Source: Corylus avellana
Taxonomy: Eukaryota; Streptophyta; Magnoliopsida; Fagales; Betulaceae
Reading direction: 5' to 3'
NCBI RefSeq assembly: GCF_901000735.1
Contig: NC_081545.1
Span: 10,277,973-10,341,972 of the forward strand
DNA length: 64,000 bases
Shown here: piece after piece, positions 11,870 to 23,892 of the stretch
Layout of the letters: the number at the start of each line of letters is the position of its first letter
Position numbering within the stretch: the stretch's first letter is position 1
Made by a program: the position numbers and the translations under genes
The notes under the pieces: generated by a model
Told to the model about the DNA's origin: nothing
Seen by the model: the letters and a program-made list of their open reading frames with translations, nothing else
Database searches by the model: none

Positions 11870-13225
11870 ATAGGTTCAATTGAACATCTAAAAATGATAA
11901 AATGTCCTTTATATCCTCGAAACTTTTATAAAATTAAAATTAATTTTTCGTTTTAGAAAATGAAAAATTAAATTGTAAGCATTCAATTCAAGTCTAATAA
12001 AAAATGAAAAATTAGTTCGATCGAACATTCAGTTCAACTCTAAGCATTTTATATTATATTAGTGTATTAGGTATATTGATCGTGATACAATTAATAGAAT
12101 TTGACCTGATTGAAAGTTCAATCGAACATCTGATAAGATCAATTCTGATCGATACTAGTACATTAGTCTGATCGATCGTAATGCGATCAAATGATCTATT
12201 AAACTCTTTGGATTTTGTATTATATTTATATATTAGTTAGATCAATAGTGACAAGTTCAAGAAAATTTCACCCTTCGAACATCGAATTTGATGCAATATC
12301 CCCCTCCATTCGGGTTTGGCGTTAAAATGTTAAATTACTATATATCTTAAAAATTTAAGCTAATAATGAATTATAAGATAAATATCACATTAATGATCTT
12401 TTATACTAAAAATTTATTAACTTTAAATTTGTTGTTAATATTTTAATAATAAAAACATATTTAATATTTGACTCATCGAACATATAATTTGATGCAATAT
12501 CTCTTTCCATTAGGACTTGGCGCTAAAATGTTATTTCCCAAAAATTTACCTCCGATATATATGTCATTATTTATTTTATATAAATTATCGGATATTCGAT
12601 CGATCGTGATAGGATCAAATGATCGATCAAACTTCAAACAAATTAAATGTTCGTTCAAACATCCGTTAGGTCCTACTGCATTTGTTCAATCGATCATGAT
12701 AAGATCAAATGATCGATCAAATTTTAAACAATTGAAATTTAAGGTTTGATTGAATATCCGATCAATCATAATGAATTAGTTCGATTGATCGTGATAAAAT
12801 CAAATGATTGAAACAATTGAAATTGAATTAATTCGATTGATTGTGATAGGATCAAATGATCGATCAAACAACGATCCTACTGAATTAATTTGATTGATCG
12901 TGATAGGATCAAATGATCAATCAAATATTCAATCAATCCTAATGAATTAGTTCGATTGATCGTGATAGGATCAAATGATTGATCAAACATCCGATCGATC
13001 CTAATGAATTAGTTCGATTGATCGTGATAGAATCAAATGTTTGATTGAACATCCGATCAATCCTAGTGAATTAGTTCGATTTATTATGATATGATCAAAT
13101 GATCAATCAAACTTGAAAAAATTGATGGTTCGATCGAACATCTGATCAATCCTAGTGAATTAGTTTGATTGACCGTGATAAGATCAATTGATCGATCCAA
13201 CTGGATACAATTGAAGGTTCAATCG
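11870..13225. repeat. GATC-rich degenerate repeats inside the CACTA element
   Basis: From about 12590 on, units of roughly 70 bp repeat the motif GATCGTGATAGGATCAAATG followed by GATCGATCAAAC and CCTAATGAATTAGTTCGATT. The unit is itself rich in GATC palindromes. The earlier part (11870-12590) holds more diverged copies and AT-rich sequence. Related sequence in reverse orientation occurs at 2430-2800. Confidence 0.75.
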
Positions 13226-13321
13226 AACATGTGCATCTTACATGTTCAATAAATACTTGTAATTTTTATAGATTAGGTTAAAAGAAATTATTCCAATCCA
13301 GTTTGGAGAAAAATTTTGTCC

Positions 13322-13371
<50 letters not shown>

Positions 13372-13372
13372 A
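13322..13372. repeat. (TA)n(TG)n(AG)n compound microsatellite
   Basis: Three adjoining dinucleotide tracts inside the CACTA element. Confidence 0.9.
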
Positions 13373-13539
13373 AACTACAAAATGATGTATATATATTAAC
13401 AAATAAAAAATAGAAAAATAGAAAACTTTACTAATTATGACCCAAAAAATTAATTATTTTTTTTTTCAATAAATTTTGACTTAAAAAAAATTAATAAGCT
13501 AATATAATTGTCTTAATAAGTTCAAATAAAAAAAATTAA

Positions 13540-13625
13540 AAAGTGGACAATCAGTGTCAACATTATAGGTTGACGCTGATAGTATGGTTATCAGCGTCGA
13601 CTTAGTCGACATTGATATAAAACTA
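13540..13625. repeat. Inner copy of the CACTA subterminal motif
   Basis: Two foldbacks of the same type (TCAACATTATAGGTTGACGC and TCGACTTAGTCGA) mark the inner edge of the left subterminal region, just before the single-copy-like middle. Confidence 0.6.
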
Positions 13626-13629
13626 TATC

Positions 13630-16600
13630 AGTTTGGTACAAATTAAAAGGCGGGATCTATTGGCGCGGCGGGTGAGATTTTCGGAAAATTTTTTTTGTAT
13701 CCCCCCTTTTTTCTTCTTCGCCTCTCTAACCCATTCTTCTCATGTTATCCCTTGCCTTCTGCAGTTCTGCACAATACCAGGAGAGAGAGCTAGAGCGAGA
13801 GAGAGAGAGATCGACACAAGAGAGAGAGAGAGAGTGACGGACAAACGGAGAGAGACAGATGAGACCATGAGAGAGAGAGAGAGATGCGATTCAAAGTTGC
13901 AAACGCACAACCATGTATTTTCTCCCTGTAGTTGCAGACGCACAGCCAGGTTCTCTCTCATTCGGTCTTCTTTCTCGCTCTCCTCTCTCTCTCTCTCTAT
14001 ATATATATATTTTGTTTTCTTAGGTTTTATTCAATTTTTTTACGTTAATCTCAGATCTGACTTTTGGTGTGTGATATGATATATATCTCTTTGTCTCTCT
14101 CACTAATGAACATTTGTCTTTCTCTAGTTGCCGAGCAAGGAAGAAAGAAGAGCTTCAGGTAAATTTTCTTCCTCTTCGTCTTCTCTTTTTGTTACTGTCC
14201 GAAATTCTCTCTCGTCGGAACCCTGTTTTCTCATGCTTTGGTTTAATTTCGAATTTTGGTGCATATTTCTGAAATTTACGCTTCATGTTGGCATACCTAT
14301 GGATGATTTGAGAGTATTTTGCTAATTTTGGATTTGGGGATGAAAAATTGTAGAAGCCCGCCCCTATTTGTTTGTTGTAGAAGCCCCTAGTATATGGAAT
14401 TTGAGGATTATTGGGTCAACGCTAATGGTGGGTGTTGTTTTGATTTTTGGATAATTTGTTTTATATTGAAAATAATTTTAAAAGGTTCCACTGAGAATCA
14501 AATTGAAAATTTTAATCCATCGTTCATTGCAGGTTTATGCATCTCATGGGAGTCATCCCTCTACAATAAATGGTGAGAATTTTTTCCCTCATTCTACTTG
14601 CTCTTAATTTTCTATAGGTCACCTGCATTGACATACGTTATATGGTGGCCTAACACATCATAATTCTGCTGAATATGAATAACAGAGTTGCAACATAAAT
14701 TACCTTAACATTATAAGTTTTAGTATAGTACCAAAGATTATTATATGTATTGTTATAAAAATTACCTTAACTTGAAAGTATTAGTTTGGTTTTCCATTCA
14801 TTGGCATTATATTAGTTCATATATTGGTTTAAAGGTTCTTTGAATTTCTTACTGGTTATAAAAATGAGTTTGTAGAACTTCAATCTTAGTGATGTTTTGT
14901 GTTTCTTTTACATCCCTTCCTATGCTCATACCATACATTCATCATGGTACATACACATTGGAAGAACTAAATATGGAGGCATTCATGAGAAGTTTGATGC
15001 AGAGCCTGTTGGTAATGAGGACAAGATGAGAAAATACCAGTTGACGTAGTTGTTCTGTCTCTCCTGTATTTCATTCATAATCAACATATCTTTTCTAGTT
15101 TCTTATGTGAGGAAAGATTGTTGGGTGAAAGGGTTTGGTTGTGTGCAATAGTTACCAATGAGTGCATCAATCAGAAGCGCATAGGCAACTCCTCCTGTTT
15201 AAGCGTGTGTATGTATACAGACACATGTTTGTGCATGGATAGGGAGAATTAAGTAAAAGCGTTAAGAAGAGAGAGAAGGCATCAGAGTTTATTTATGACA
15301 TATGAAAACCCAGCTTTTAATCTTTGATTTAGGTGACAATAACTTTTCTTTTTTGACCTTTTATTGTTTGTCAGGTGGCCTCAGTCTAGTGTTCCAACTT
15401 TCAAAATTATCTCCTGCAAATGTTTACAAAAGGTCCGGATTGGTGAACAGATATCTTTAGTGAGGTTTGTTTGGCATAAAACCACAGCATTTCTTCAAAA
15501 TGTGCTTATTTGAGTACTTTTTATCAATAGAATTTTATGTCTTGTGCATTCCATCTAATGTCTGCATCATTGATGATTATGATTTGCTTTGTGAACTTTG
15601 TAAAAGCTTCTGGCAATGTGCACTCAACTGTTGGTGATTGAAGTTTCAAGAAATGATTGTCATGATAGTTCATACTATATGGCTCCCTTTGCATATTAAG
15701 TTACTTTAAGTTTGACTACCTTTTAAATTCAATTTTTATTTTTTTTTATTTTTTATTTTTTATAGTCTCTTTGGATCATATGTCTTGTTCTTGCACCACA
15801 TGACATATTATAATCTTTTTTTTTGGGGGATTTGTTTTCTAAGCCCATTTTTAAGCAGCAATTGTGCTTGCTAGTCAGCAGTGACCTTGCTGTGAAACAA
15901 GCGTGCAAATTTGCCAAGGAGCACGCTTTGAAGAATGGGCCCATTGTGAGTTTTTCTTCACGTGTTCTGCTATTATGTTCTTTCAAAGTTCCTTTTGGAA
16001 ACTATTATTTGTAGGAACGACAAGTACTCAACAAACACCATTACTTGGGGCAGATGTAGCACAATTGAATGGTATATATGGAAAAAAAGATCATGCTCAA
16101 GATAATCTTGATCCAACTTCTTGGGATGGGCTACACAAATCCTTATCTGCTATTCTGCTAAATCTGGAACATATTTGTATATTTAGTTGTAGGATAGTAA
16201 ATTGGTTCAGGTTTAGCCTGACATATGCCTGTTCAGTTTGAAAACATCTTTTTTGATTGCCCTTGCCTGATTCAACAAGATATGGTGGCCTATAACTCAA
16301 TAGATTCTCTTCGTTCTCAAGTTCATATTCCCGATGTATGAGCTAAGAAATCAAATACTGGTCGATAAACTCTGTGATTAGCATCCCTTGTAAGAAGGCT
16401 TGTCATCGGTACTTCAACTTTGTTCTTGTGGCTTGGCTGCTAGAATGCAGAACATTTAATTTGTTAGGAGTTGTGGACTCTGTTGAATATCTTTTACCTG
16501 ATCTTGATTGAGGTTTGAAGGGAGGTGATGCCAATTATTTATGCCAGTAGAATTTATTTCCTTGAAAGATAATTTGGGAAGCTACTAAAGAGCCAAAAAT

Positions 16601-16660
16601 TCTGCAGCCTCTATGTTTAGAGCGATATATGTTAGAAATATTGTGGTTAGGAGTTAGCTG
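13630..16660 (+). other. CACTA middle region with exon-like islands (possible captured or chimeric gene)
   Basis: A GA/CT-rich leader (13780-14000) is followed by short segments bounded by good plant splice sites: 14129-14158 (after TTTCTCTAG, before GTAAAT), 14534-14573 (after TTCATTGCAG, before GTGAGA), a block from about 15375 after TTTGTCAG, 15849-15945 before GTGAGT, and one from about 16016 after TTTGTAG. Only 15880-15945 matches a protein I recognise. CACTA elements are known to carry host gene fragments, and the layout fits capture on the plus strand. I cannot show a continuous open frame across the islands. Confidence 0.5.
15880..15945 (+). pseudogene. Captured fragment of pyruvate dehydrogenase E1 component subunit alpha
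   Basis: The plus strand encodes LAVKQACKFAKEHALKNGPI, then a GTGAGT donor. From memory of the family this matches the plant mitochondrial PDH E1-alpha segment that lies just before the conserved EMDTYRYHGHS region, with an intron at the equivalent GPI position unverified. Residues upstream do not match, so only about 22 codons survive. E1-alpha is the thiamine-diphosphate-dependent decarboxylase subunit; this fragment lacks the cofactor site and cannot be functional. Confidence 0.75.
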
Positions 16661-16684
16661 ATATATGTTACTGATACTAGTGTT

Positions 16685-16895
16685 TCCTGGGTCTGCGATC
16701 GATCGCACTCGAACGCAAAATATAAAAAACCTACTGTTTCGTGATCGAGCGCAAAATGTTGAAAATCCACTGGTACTGCGATCGATCGCACTCCAATTGC
16801 GATCGATCGTAAAAGGTCAAAAACCTATTGGTACTGCGATCGATCGCACACGATTGTGCGATTGATCGCACATGATTGTGCGATCGATCGCAGAT
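16685..16895. repeat. GCGATCGATCGC palindromic repeats
   Basis: At least six copies, some degenerate, of a palindrome around GCGATCGATCGCA, spaced by 25-60 bp with short AAAACC-type linkers. They lie between the middle region and the right subterminal array of the CACTA element. Confidence 0.85.
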
Positions 16896-16924
16896 TTTTT
16901 TTTTTTTTTTTAATTTTTTTTTTT

Positions 16925-17666
16925 TAGGACCATTAGGGTCCACTTTGTGGACGCTAATGGTTAGCTATCAGCGTCCACTTTGGTTTGGATGCTGATAGTT
17001 AATTTTTTTTTTTAAAATTTTTTTTAGGACCATTAGGGTCCACTTTGTGGACACTAATGGTTAACTATCAGCGTTCTCTTCGAGTGGACGCTAATGGTTG
17101 ACTATTAGCGTCGATTATGATTTCCGTTTACATCACCTTTAGGGTCAAAACATTACGACTTTTAGGGTCGATAAAGTGGACGCTAAAAGTGATCGTTAGA
17201 GTCGACTTTAAGTGGACGCTGATAGTTAATTTTTTTAAGTGTCCACTTTGTGGACGCTAATGGTTAACTATTAGCGTCCATTTTGGTTTGGACGCTGATC
17301 GTTAATTTTTTTTAAAATTTTTTTTAGGACCATTAGGGTCCACTTTGTGGACGCTAATGGTTAACTATTAGTGTCCACTTTGAGTGGACGCTAATTGTTA
17401 ATTATTAGCGTCGACTATGGCTTCCGTTTACATCACCTTTAGGGTCAAAACATTGCGACTTTTAGGGTCGATAAAGTGGATGCTAAAAGTAATTATTAGG
17501 GTCTACTTTAAGTGGACGCTGATAATCACACATTTGATCATTAGGGTCGGACTATTAGCGTCGACACCTTTAGGGTCCAAAAGTTGACGATGTTGTCAAC
17601 AGCGTCCACTTTAGGACTTTTAGGGTCGACTCGAAGTCGCCCCTAAAGACCTAAATTCTTGTAGTG
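16925..17666. repeat. Right subterminal palindrome array of the CACTA element
   Basis: Three long repeats, starting near 16926, 17028 and 17327, begin AGGACCATTAGGGTCCACTT and contain GTCCACTTTGTGGACGCTAA and TCAGCGTCCACTT foldbacks. The last 70 bp form the terminal hairpin. Same motif vocabulary as the left array, but shorter. Confidence 0.9.
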
Positions 17667-18612
17667 ATGAGACCAAAATTTGAATGATGTTTGATATTTC
17701 ATGCAAAATGCAGAGTTCAGAAAGATCAAACAAATTGTAACATTCATAACCTCAAACCACATCTGAAGTGGTGCTCAAAAAGCCTAAAAATGCAAATTGT
17801 AGCTACCAAGGTTTTAGCGCAGCAATTTTTTTTTATTATTAAAAAAAAACAAAAATAATTTGGACAAGTTTAAATTACACAAATCCAACAAAAATATGGA
17901 TTCACATGAAATTTTACTTAAAAGGACTAATAAGATAAGTAAATGGTTCTAATTATCAAAGCCTTCAAGAAACTTAATTAATTAGCGGTTATTAATGTTA
18001 AATTACCAGTTATCCCAAAAGCTTAAGCTGATAGGAATAAGTAAATTTAATCACTTAATCATTACTTTAACACTCTCTCACGTGTGGGCTCAAAACTCCA
18101 TTTTAATAGGTGAGGCCCAACACGTGGAATATTTAATTTAAATGGGGTGATTTGACGGAGTCAATGGACTTTTAGCTCTGATAGCATGTTAAATTACTAA
18201 TTATCCCAAAAGTTTAAGCTGATAGGAAGAGGTAAATTTAATCACTTAATCATTACTTTAACTATTAAAAGTTATTAAAAAATAGATAATTATTCCTGAG
18301 ATTTGCTTTCTGCCTACTAGTTCTAAATTACTACTTATTCTGAAAGCTTATGTTGATAAAAAATAATAAATTGCATTATTTAAATTAATATTTCAATACT
18401 CCCCTTCATGAGCGAGCTTAAACTCGATTGCTTAACATGTGAAATATTGAATTAAAACGGGAGATGAATGACAAAAACAATATTTGAGCTTAAATCACCA
18501 CTTACCCAAGATATTCTAACAACTAGCCTACTCTATCCTATAAAAGCATGGAAGTAGTAAATATGAAAATTATTAAATTCAAATCATTAGCTATAGATAT
18601 TGATGTTCTCAC

Positions 18613-18779
18613 CACTCCAAGCTTGGCTTATTCTGTGGGAACCTCCCTATTCCTATATTTGATATGTAGTCGTCGTATGATGTGGCTGACAAGCCAGTTG
18701 GGACAATAGAGACGTTAATGTGGTTTTCAAGCTTCACTTCAACCATTTTCCACTTCTTCTCACCCTTTTGGTCCGTAAC
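18613..18779 (-). pseudogene. Exon 2 remnant of WSD pseudogene C lacking the active site
   Basis: The acceptor-side start and the donor-side end both match genes A and B, but about 406 bp between them are gone. The join is near 18625-18632. The deletion removes the HHALGDG motif and most of the acyltransferase core, which alone would abolish activity. Confidence 0.85.
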
Positions 18780-19593
18780 CTGTATGCAGAATTCTCACTA
18801 CTTAGAAAAGTTGCCATAGATGAAATATCTTTTAAAAAATCAGACATAAATTACATCAATATAGTGTCTAAGGTATAGAAATTTCTTCCAATTAAGATGG
18901 GTTGTAGGAGACCCAACCTCCAAAAATTATGACGTGTTCACACATTTTTTTTAATAGTATGTTGTTCTCACATGCTTTTTTAATAGCATTTACAAGAAAG
19001 CATGTGCTTCTCATATACTTAAAGGACACATTTCACTTTTTAGATGTTGGATTATAAGAGCTCCTACAACCCAGCTTGTAGGAAATTTATGTCTGTCTCT
19101 AAAAGTCTCATATATATGTCTCTTAGCACGTGAGAATGGCATGTTGTATCGTTACAAATTTCGTACAAATTGGTTTGTAGGAATTCGTGTGAACCAGTTT
19201 CTAAAAGTTTCAGGTATCCCTTGAGCATATGAGAAACTGAGAATTACATGTTATTAAAAAAAAATGTGATTCACACATGTTAAGAGACACATGCATGTCA
19301 ATTTTAGAAACTGTGTTAGAGGTATTTTCCTACAACTTAATTTGTAGGAAATTTGTAACCATGATAAATGCAGTTCTCATGTGCTAAAATGACACACGAC
19401 ACTTTTAAAGATTGATTTGAGGAATTCTTACTAAAAAATAGTTGAGATTAAGATAGTAATAAAAGAGAGTGAGAGCACCATGACTGATGAGAATCGTGGA
19501 TTGATGGGGAGACACATTCTGGAGCAATGACATGGTGTGGACGAGGTTGATGGGAACCTTAGATTCAAGAACACCAATAATAGATATATATAT

Positions 19594-20478
19594 TGAAAAA
19601 CTCTAAACAGATAAATATCACAGTTTATGCAGAATTAATAGATATTTATCAAAGCAAACAATCACCAAAATATAAATAATCACACACAAGGATTTTGGTG
19701 ACGAAGAGGAAACCTTTTAGAAACTGACCTAAAAGTAAAACCTCTCCAGGGTAGCCAAACCCAAGAAATCACTATCAAAAGATTATCCAGAGATTACAGA
19801 CACTAGGAACACTTATAACCCTTTGTAAGACCTTGACTCTGTAAGATCGACAAGCATACAACTCGTCTCCTTACTCACAATCTTTTTCAACGTAATTCTC
19901 CTTTACCGGACACTTTCGATGGACTTTTCAACTATAAATTTATCAAAGGAATAACTAAAACTCTAAGAGATTCAATTTAACGCTTACCACATATGATCTC
20001 TCTTAGCATAGCCTCCAACGAACTCTCTGGGGGCGAAAATTCGTACCTTTCTCTTTTCTATAATGATGTATATATATCAGTATATCAAACTCTAGACCTA
20101 GGCCCACTAAAAACACACTTTTGGGCATAATAGGTACAGGGTGTTCAGACAGGTTAATGGGCTGTCCGGACAGGGCCTTGCGGAGCAAAAATAGAGTTTC
20201 TTAAAAGCCTGTTCAGACAGCCTAGCATCGTGTTTGGACATGGCTTACAGTGGGGAGAAAATAGCATTCTGGAAATGTTGTCCAGTCTTGATCAATAGTT
20301 CTAATTGTTGGACGTTCGTGGTCTGATTGAACTGAAATTTTGCAAAAACGTTCATGACACATGAATCTACATTATGAACGGTGGAGATTGGATTCTAAGC
20401 ATTCTATATCAGTGTTTGAGCCTGTTCACAGTAGCCTTTGCATTTTGGAACTGAATTAAACCAACACAAGAACTAACA
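19594..20478 (-). repeat. 3' LTR (element orientation) of the gag-only retrotransposon
   Basis: 885 bp, TG...CA, near copy of 23010-23892. The sequence starting TGAAAAACTCTAAACAG marks its plus-strand left edge. Confidence 0.9.
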
Positions 20479-22132
20479 GACTCCCCCTTTGGCAATTCGG
20501 TGACAAAACCAAAATGCTGAACCAATCCCATCATCTTCCCATATTTACTCCCCTTTTTTGTCACAGAATGACAAAAGGTCTTCATGTTTCGTGAAATACT
20601 TCACAAAATACATCAAGGCATATGTAGAACAAGAATACATAAATAAAACTCAAGATAAAAAAATGACGTAGAATGCAATATCATAAAGAAACATCAGCAA
20701 AACTCTCCCTCAATGTATGACTCAATTATCAACAAGAAACTGGAAAAGCAAAACATGTTTCTCCCCCTCAAAAGTCAAATGAACACACATGATATACACA
20801 TCAATGACTCATGTATTGCACAATGAATATTCCAAACATGCTCCAAATATGCAAAATATACATGAGATTAGAAATGGCAAGAAACTCATATTGCTTAACC
20901 CAAGCAAAGAAAAAATGTTCCATTCAACCCATGCTTGTATGGTGTGTGTGTGTAAGTTATCCAAAGAGAAAAATTTTTAACTTACAAAATGAGGAGAAAG
21001 TTTCACCACCATGAAGTTTTGACAAGTATATTAAATCAAAAGTCAAACCTTATCATACTAAGGCCTAGCCACTCTCATCCTATACATTTCTCTTTGTAAA
21101 ACATTTTGCACAAGTTTGACACAATGAAATAAATTCCTTTTGGAATATGATCTTTTGATTTAATTTGTTTCACTATTTTGTTTATTTTTCTCTTTGAGAA
21201 AGTGTCCTTAAACTTTTAGTGCTTATCACAAAAAAGAAAGCATGAATTTTTAAGCCCTAGGTTTAAATAGCATATGATCAATTTGAAAAATATGACTAGT
21301 CAAAAACCTCATATGGTTACCTAATAGACCTCACAAATAAAGTGAAACAAAACCTCAATTTAAGCTTAAATGTGCACAAGAGATAAAACATAGGCAAAAT
21401 GTACCACATAAGCTCAGGCTTTAGATAACCACAAAAGTAAGGCCATTGACACAAATTTTCATCTCATGCATATTAAGAACATTCCAAGACGCAAGGAATT
21501 AAATCTATAAAAAGTATCATGAGAAATTAATGGACTATCTAGGTGCATAAGACAAAAGAAAAAAAAGAAAACAATCAAAGTAACATATTTTTGTCTTTTT
21601 GAAATTTTTTACAAAAGAAATGCACACGAACGAAAACAAATGCAAAACAAACAAAAATGCAATGCATAAAGAAAAAAAAAAAAACATGTTTGAATTGAGA
21701 TTACAACAGGCTATACATGAATGTCCTTTAACATTAAACTTTCATCATATCTTATAGGCCCCACTACAAAATAATGATTTGGTTTAATAACTACTTCTAA
21801 GTCTTTACAAGACATTACACATTCATGAACATTTGATTAGCAAGTAGACAAAAATCTTGGTGGTCCGCACACAACATCTCATCTATAAGCTTTTCAAAGA
21901 TCATGATATATGAATTTCTTGAAAACTCCTTTATGAATATGCCTCAAAACAAGAATCTCAAAACAACCATGTATACACTCTTCATACAAAAAGTGTAACA
22001 AAAAAAAAAAAATGCAATATAAACAGGAAAGCAAAAACAAAAAAATGCAAAGCAAAGAAAAATAACATGCTCTAGGATTTTCAAAAATAAGCAAAACAAT
22101 CATTCCTAGGCATGTTATTTACTCACCTAAAG
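20479..22132 (-). other. Non-coding interior of the gag-only retrotransposon
   Basis: A-rich on the plus strand, with no open frame worth calling and no pol domain. It starts with the purine tract (minus strand) next to the LTR. Confidence 0.6.
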
Positions 22133-22525
22133 TTAGGTGAGATCACTACCACTCCCCCTCAATTGGTGAATGGTATAATCCTTCCTAACCCAAACCTTCT
22201 TGAAAGAAGGTGTAGAGACGTGAACATTTTCAATCTTGTCTAATCTAGACAAACCTCCCATCATCATTGTGCATAACCCCAAAGGTTCTTTCCTAAAAAC
22301 AGAATTTTTATTTTTATGCACATGAGGTTTCAATTTAAAATAGTTGGGTCGAATGTGACCAACTTTTTCACAATGATGACAAGTAAGAATAAACCTTTTA
22401 GGAGGTAGATTCTCAGGAGGATGGACGACTCTATACTTGGGGTAAGATACACAAGGTTCAATATGAATTTTCTTAACTTTCTTACATTGTGAAGTCGAGA
22501 CAGTTGCTGTTTTTATTTTAACCAA
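22133..22525 (-). pseudogene. gag zinc-knuckle fragment
   Basis: A 130-residue stretch with CHHCEKVGHIRPNY, a CX2CX4HX4C zinc knuckle whose last Cys is Tyr, so metal binding is likely lost. It is followed by a KVWVRKDYT segment common after the knuckle in plant Copia gag. It ends at a stop with no pol behind it. Confidence 0.7.
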
Positions 22526-22672
22526 AGAGTCTTCTACTTTTTTTTTTATTTAACAAATATTATCTCGAAAGTAGAATCATTGTTACAAGACAAAGCAACA
22601 TGACAATCAAAACTTAAATCAGATTTATCACAATCAGAATTCTGAGTATGCAACATATTCTCAAGGGAATTG

Positions 22673-22939
22673 CTAGGGAATTTTTTTCAATTGAGTTTCT
22701 GACTCTTTTAATTTATTCTCTAACAAATCTACTTTAGAACGTAAAACAAGATTTTCATATTTTAAAGAATAAATTAAAGCATGTGATTCAAACAATTTAG
22801 TAACAATAGATTCTTTCACATGTTTAAGATCTTGAAAATCCTCTAAACAATTTGTGTATTGATGTCTCAAAAGAGTGAATTTTTCCAACAAATTGTTGAA
22901 GGAGTTTATAAGATCATATTCCCCTTGAGAAGTATTCAT
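22673..22939 (-). pseudogene. gag N-terminal fragment (coiled-coil-like)
   Basis: An 88-residue open stretch beginning MNTSQGEYDL, with Leu/Lys/Glu-rich heptad-like spacing, lies shortly downstream of the primer site. It is compatible with the inner part of a Copia-type gag, but no diagnostic motif is present. Confidence 0.5.
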
Positions 22940-23009
22940 AGCAAATAGGAGTCAACATATCTCACTTAGGAATTTAATCCAAACAGAGTGAACCCTATCT
23001 GATACCAAT

Positions 23010-23892
23010 TGAAAAACTCTAAACAGATAAATATCACAGTTTATGCGGAATTACCAGATATTTATCAAAGCAAACAATCACCAAAATATAAATAATCACA
23101 CACAAGGATTTTGGTGACGAAAATGAAACCATTTAGAAACCGATCTAAAAGTAAAACCTCTCCGGGGTAGCCAAACCCAGGAAATCACTATCAAAAGATT
23201 ATCCATAAATTACAGATACTAGGAAAACTTACAACCCTTTGCAAGACCTTGGCTCTATAAGATCGACAAGCCTACAACTCGTCTCCTTGCTCACAATCTT
23301 TTTTAACGTGATTCTCTTTTACCGGACACTCCCGATAGACTTCTCAACTATAGATTTATCAAATGAATAACTAAAACTCTAAGAGATTCAATTTAACGCT
23401 CACCACATATGATTTCTCTTAGCACAGCCTCCGACGAACTCTTTGAGGGCGAAAATTCGTACCCCTCTCTTCTATAATGATGTATATATATCAGTACATC
23501 AAACCATAGACTTAGGCCCACTAAAAACACGTTTTTGGGCATAATAGGTACAAGGTGTCCTGATAGGTTAATGGGCTGTCCGGACAGGGCCTTGCAAAGC
23601 AAAAATAGAGTTTCTGGAAAGCCTGTCTGGACAGCCTAGCATCGTGTCCGGACATGACCTGCAGTGGGGAGAAAACAGCATTCTGAAAATACTGTCCAGT
23701 CTTGATCAACAACTCCAATCGATGGGCGTTTGTAATCCGATTGAGCTGAAATTTTGCAGGGACGTTCATGACACATGAATCTACATTATGAACGGTAGAG
23801 ATTGGATTATGAGCATTCTATATCAGTGTTTGAGTTTATAAACATTAACTTTTACATTTTAGAACTGAATTAAGCAAACATAAGAACTAACA
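23010..23892 (-). repeat. 5' LTR (element orientation) of the gag-only retrotransposon
   Basis: 883 bp, followed on the minus strand by the tRNA-Met primer-binding site. It would contain the element promoter. Confidence 0.9.

Larger units (their letters stand above)
9542..17666. mobile_element. CACTA (EnSpm-type) DNA transposon, non-autonomous, 8125 bp
   Basis: The left end reads TACTACAAGAAATTTAC and the right end, inverted, CACTACAAGAATTTAGG, the CACTA terminal signature with one C-to-T change on the left. A perfect 3-bp target duplication ATG flanks it (9539-9541, 17667-17669). The equivalent intron of gene A (27301-27320) has the uninterrupted site. Just inside each end is a hairpin with GGGGCGACT arms, followed by long subterminal palindrome arrays. 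The middle holds a region with exon-like islands and a pyruvate dehydrogenase E1-alpha fragment. I see no transposase domain, so movement would need a partner element. Confidence 0.9.
19594..23892 (-). mobile_element. Non-autonomous LTR retrotransposon with gag remnants, in exon 1 of pseudogene C
   Basis: Two direct LTRs, 19594-20478 (885 bp) and 23010-23892 (883 bp), each start TG and end CA. A perfect 5-bp target duplication TATAT flanks the element (19589-19593, 23893-23897). The tRNA-Met type primer site TGGTATCAGATAGGGTT lies next to the 23010 LTR on the minus strand and the purine tract AAAGGGGGAG next to the 20478 LTR, so it reads on the minus strand. Only gag pieces are visible; there is no protease, integrase or reverse transcriptase, which marks a gag-only dependent element. 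LTR divergence is modest, so it is not very young. Confidence 0.92.

Noticed and set aside
13740..13961. Open frames in the GA/CT-rich tract of the CACTA middle
   Set aside because: Simple repeat translation on both strands; no support as protein.
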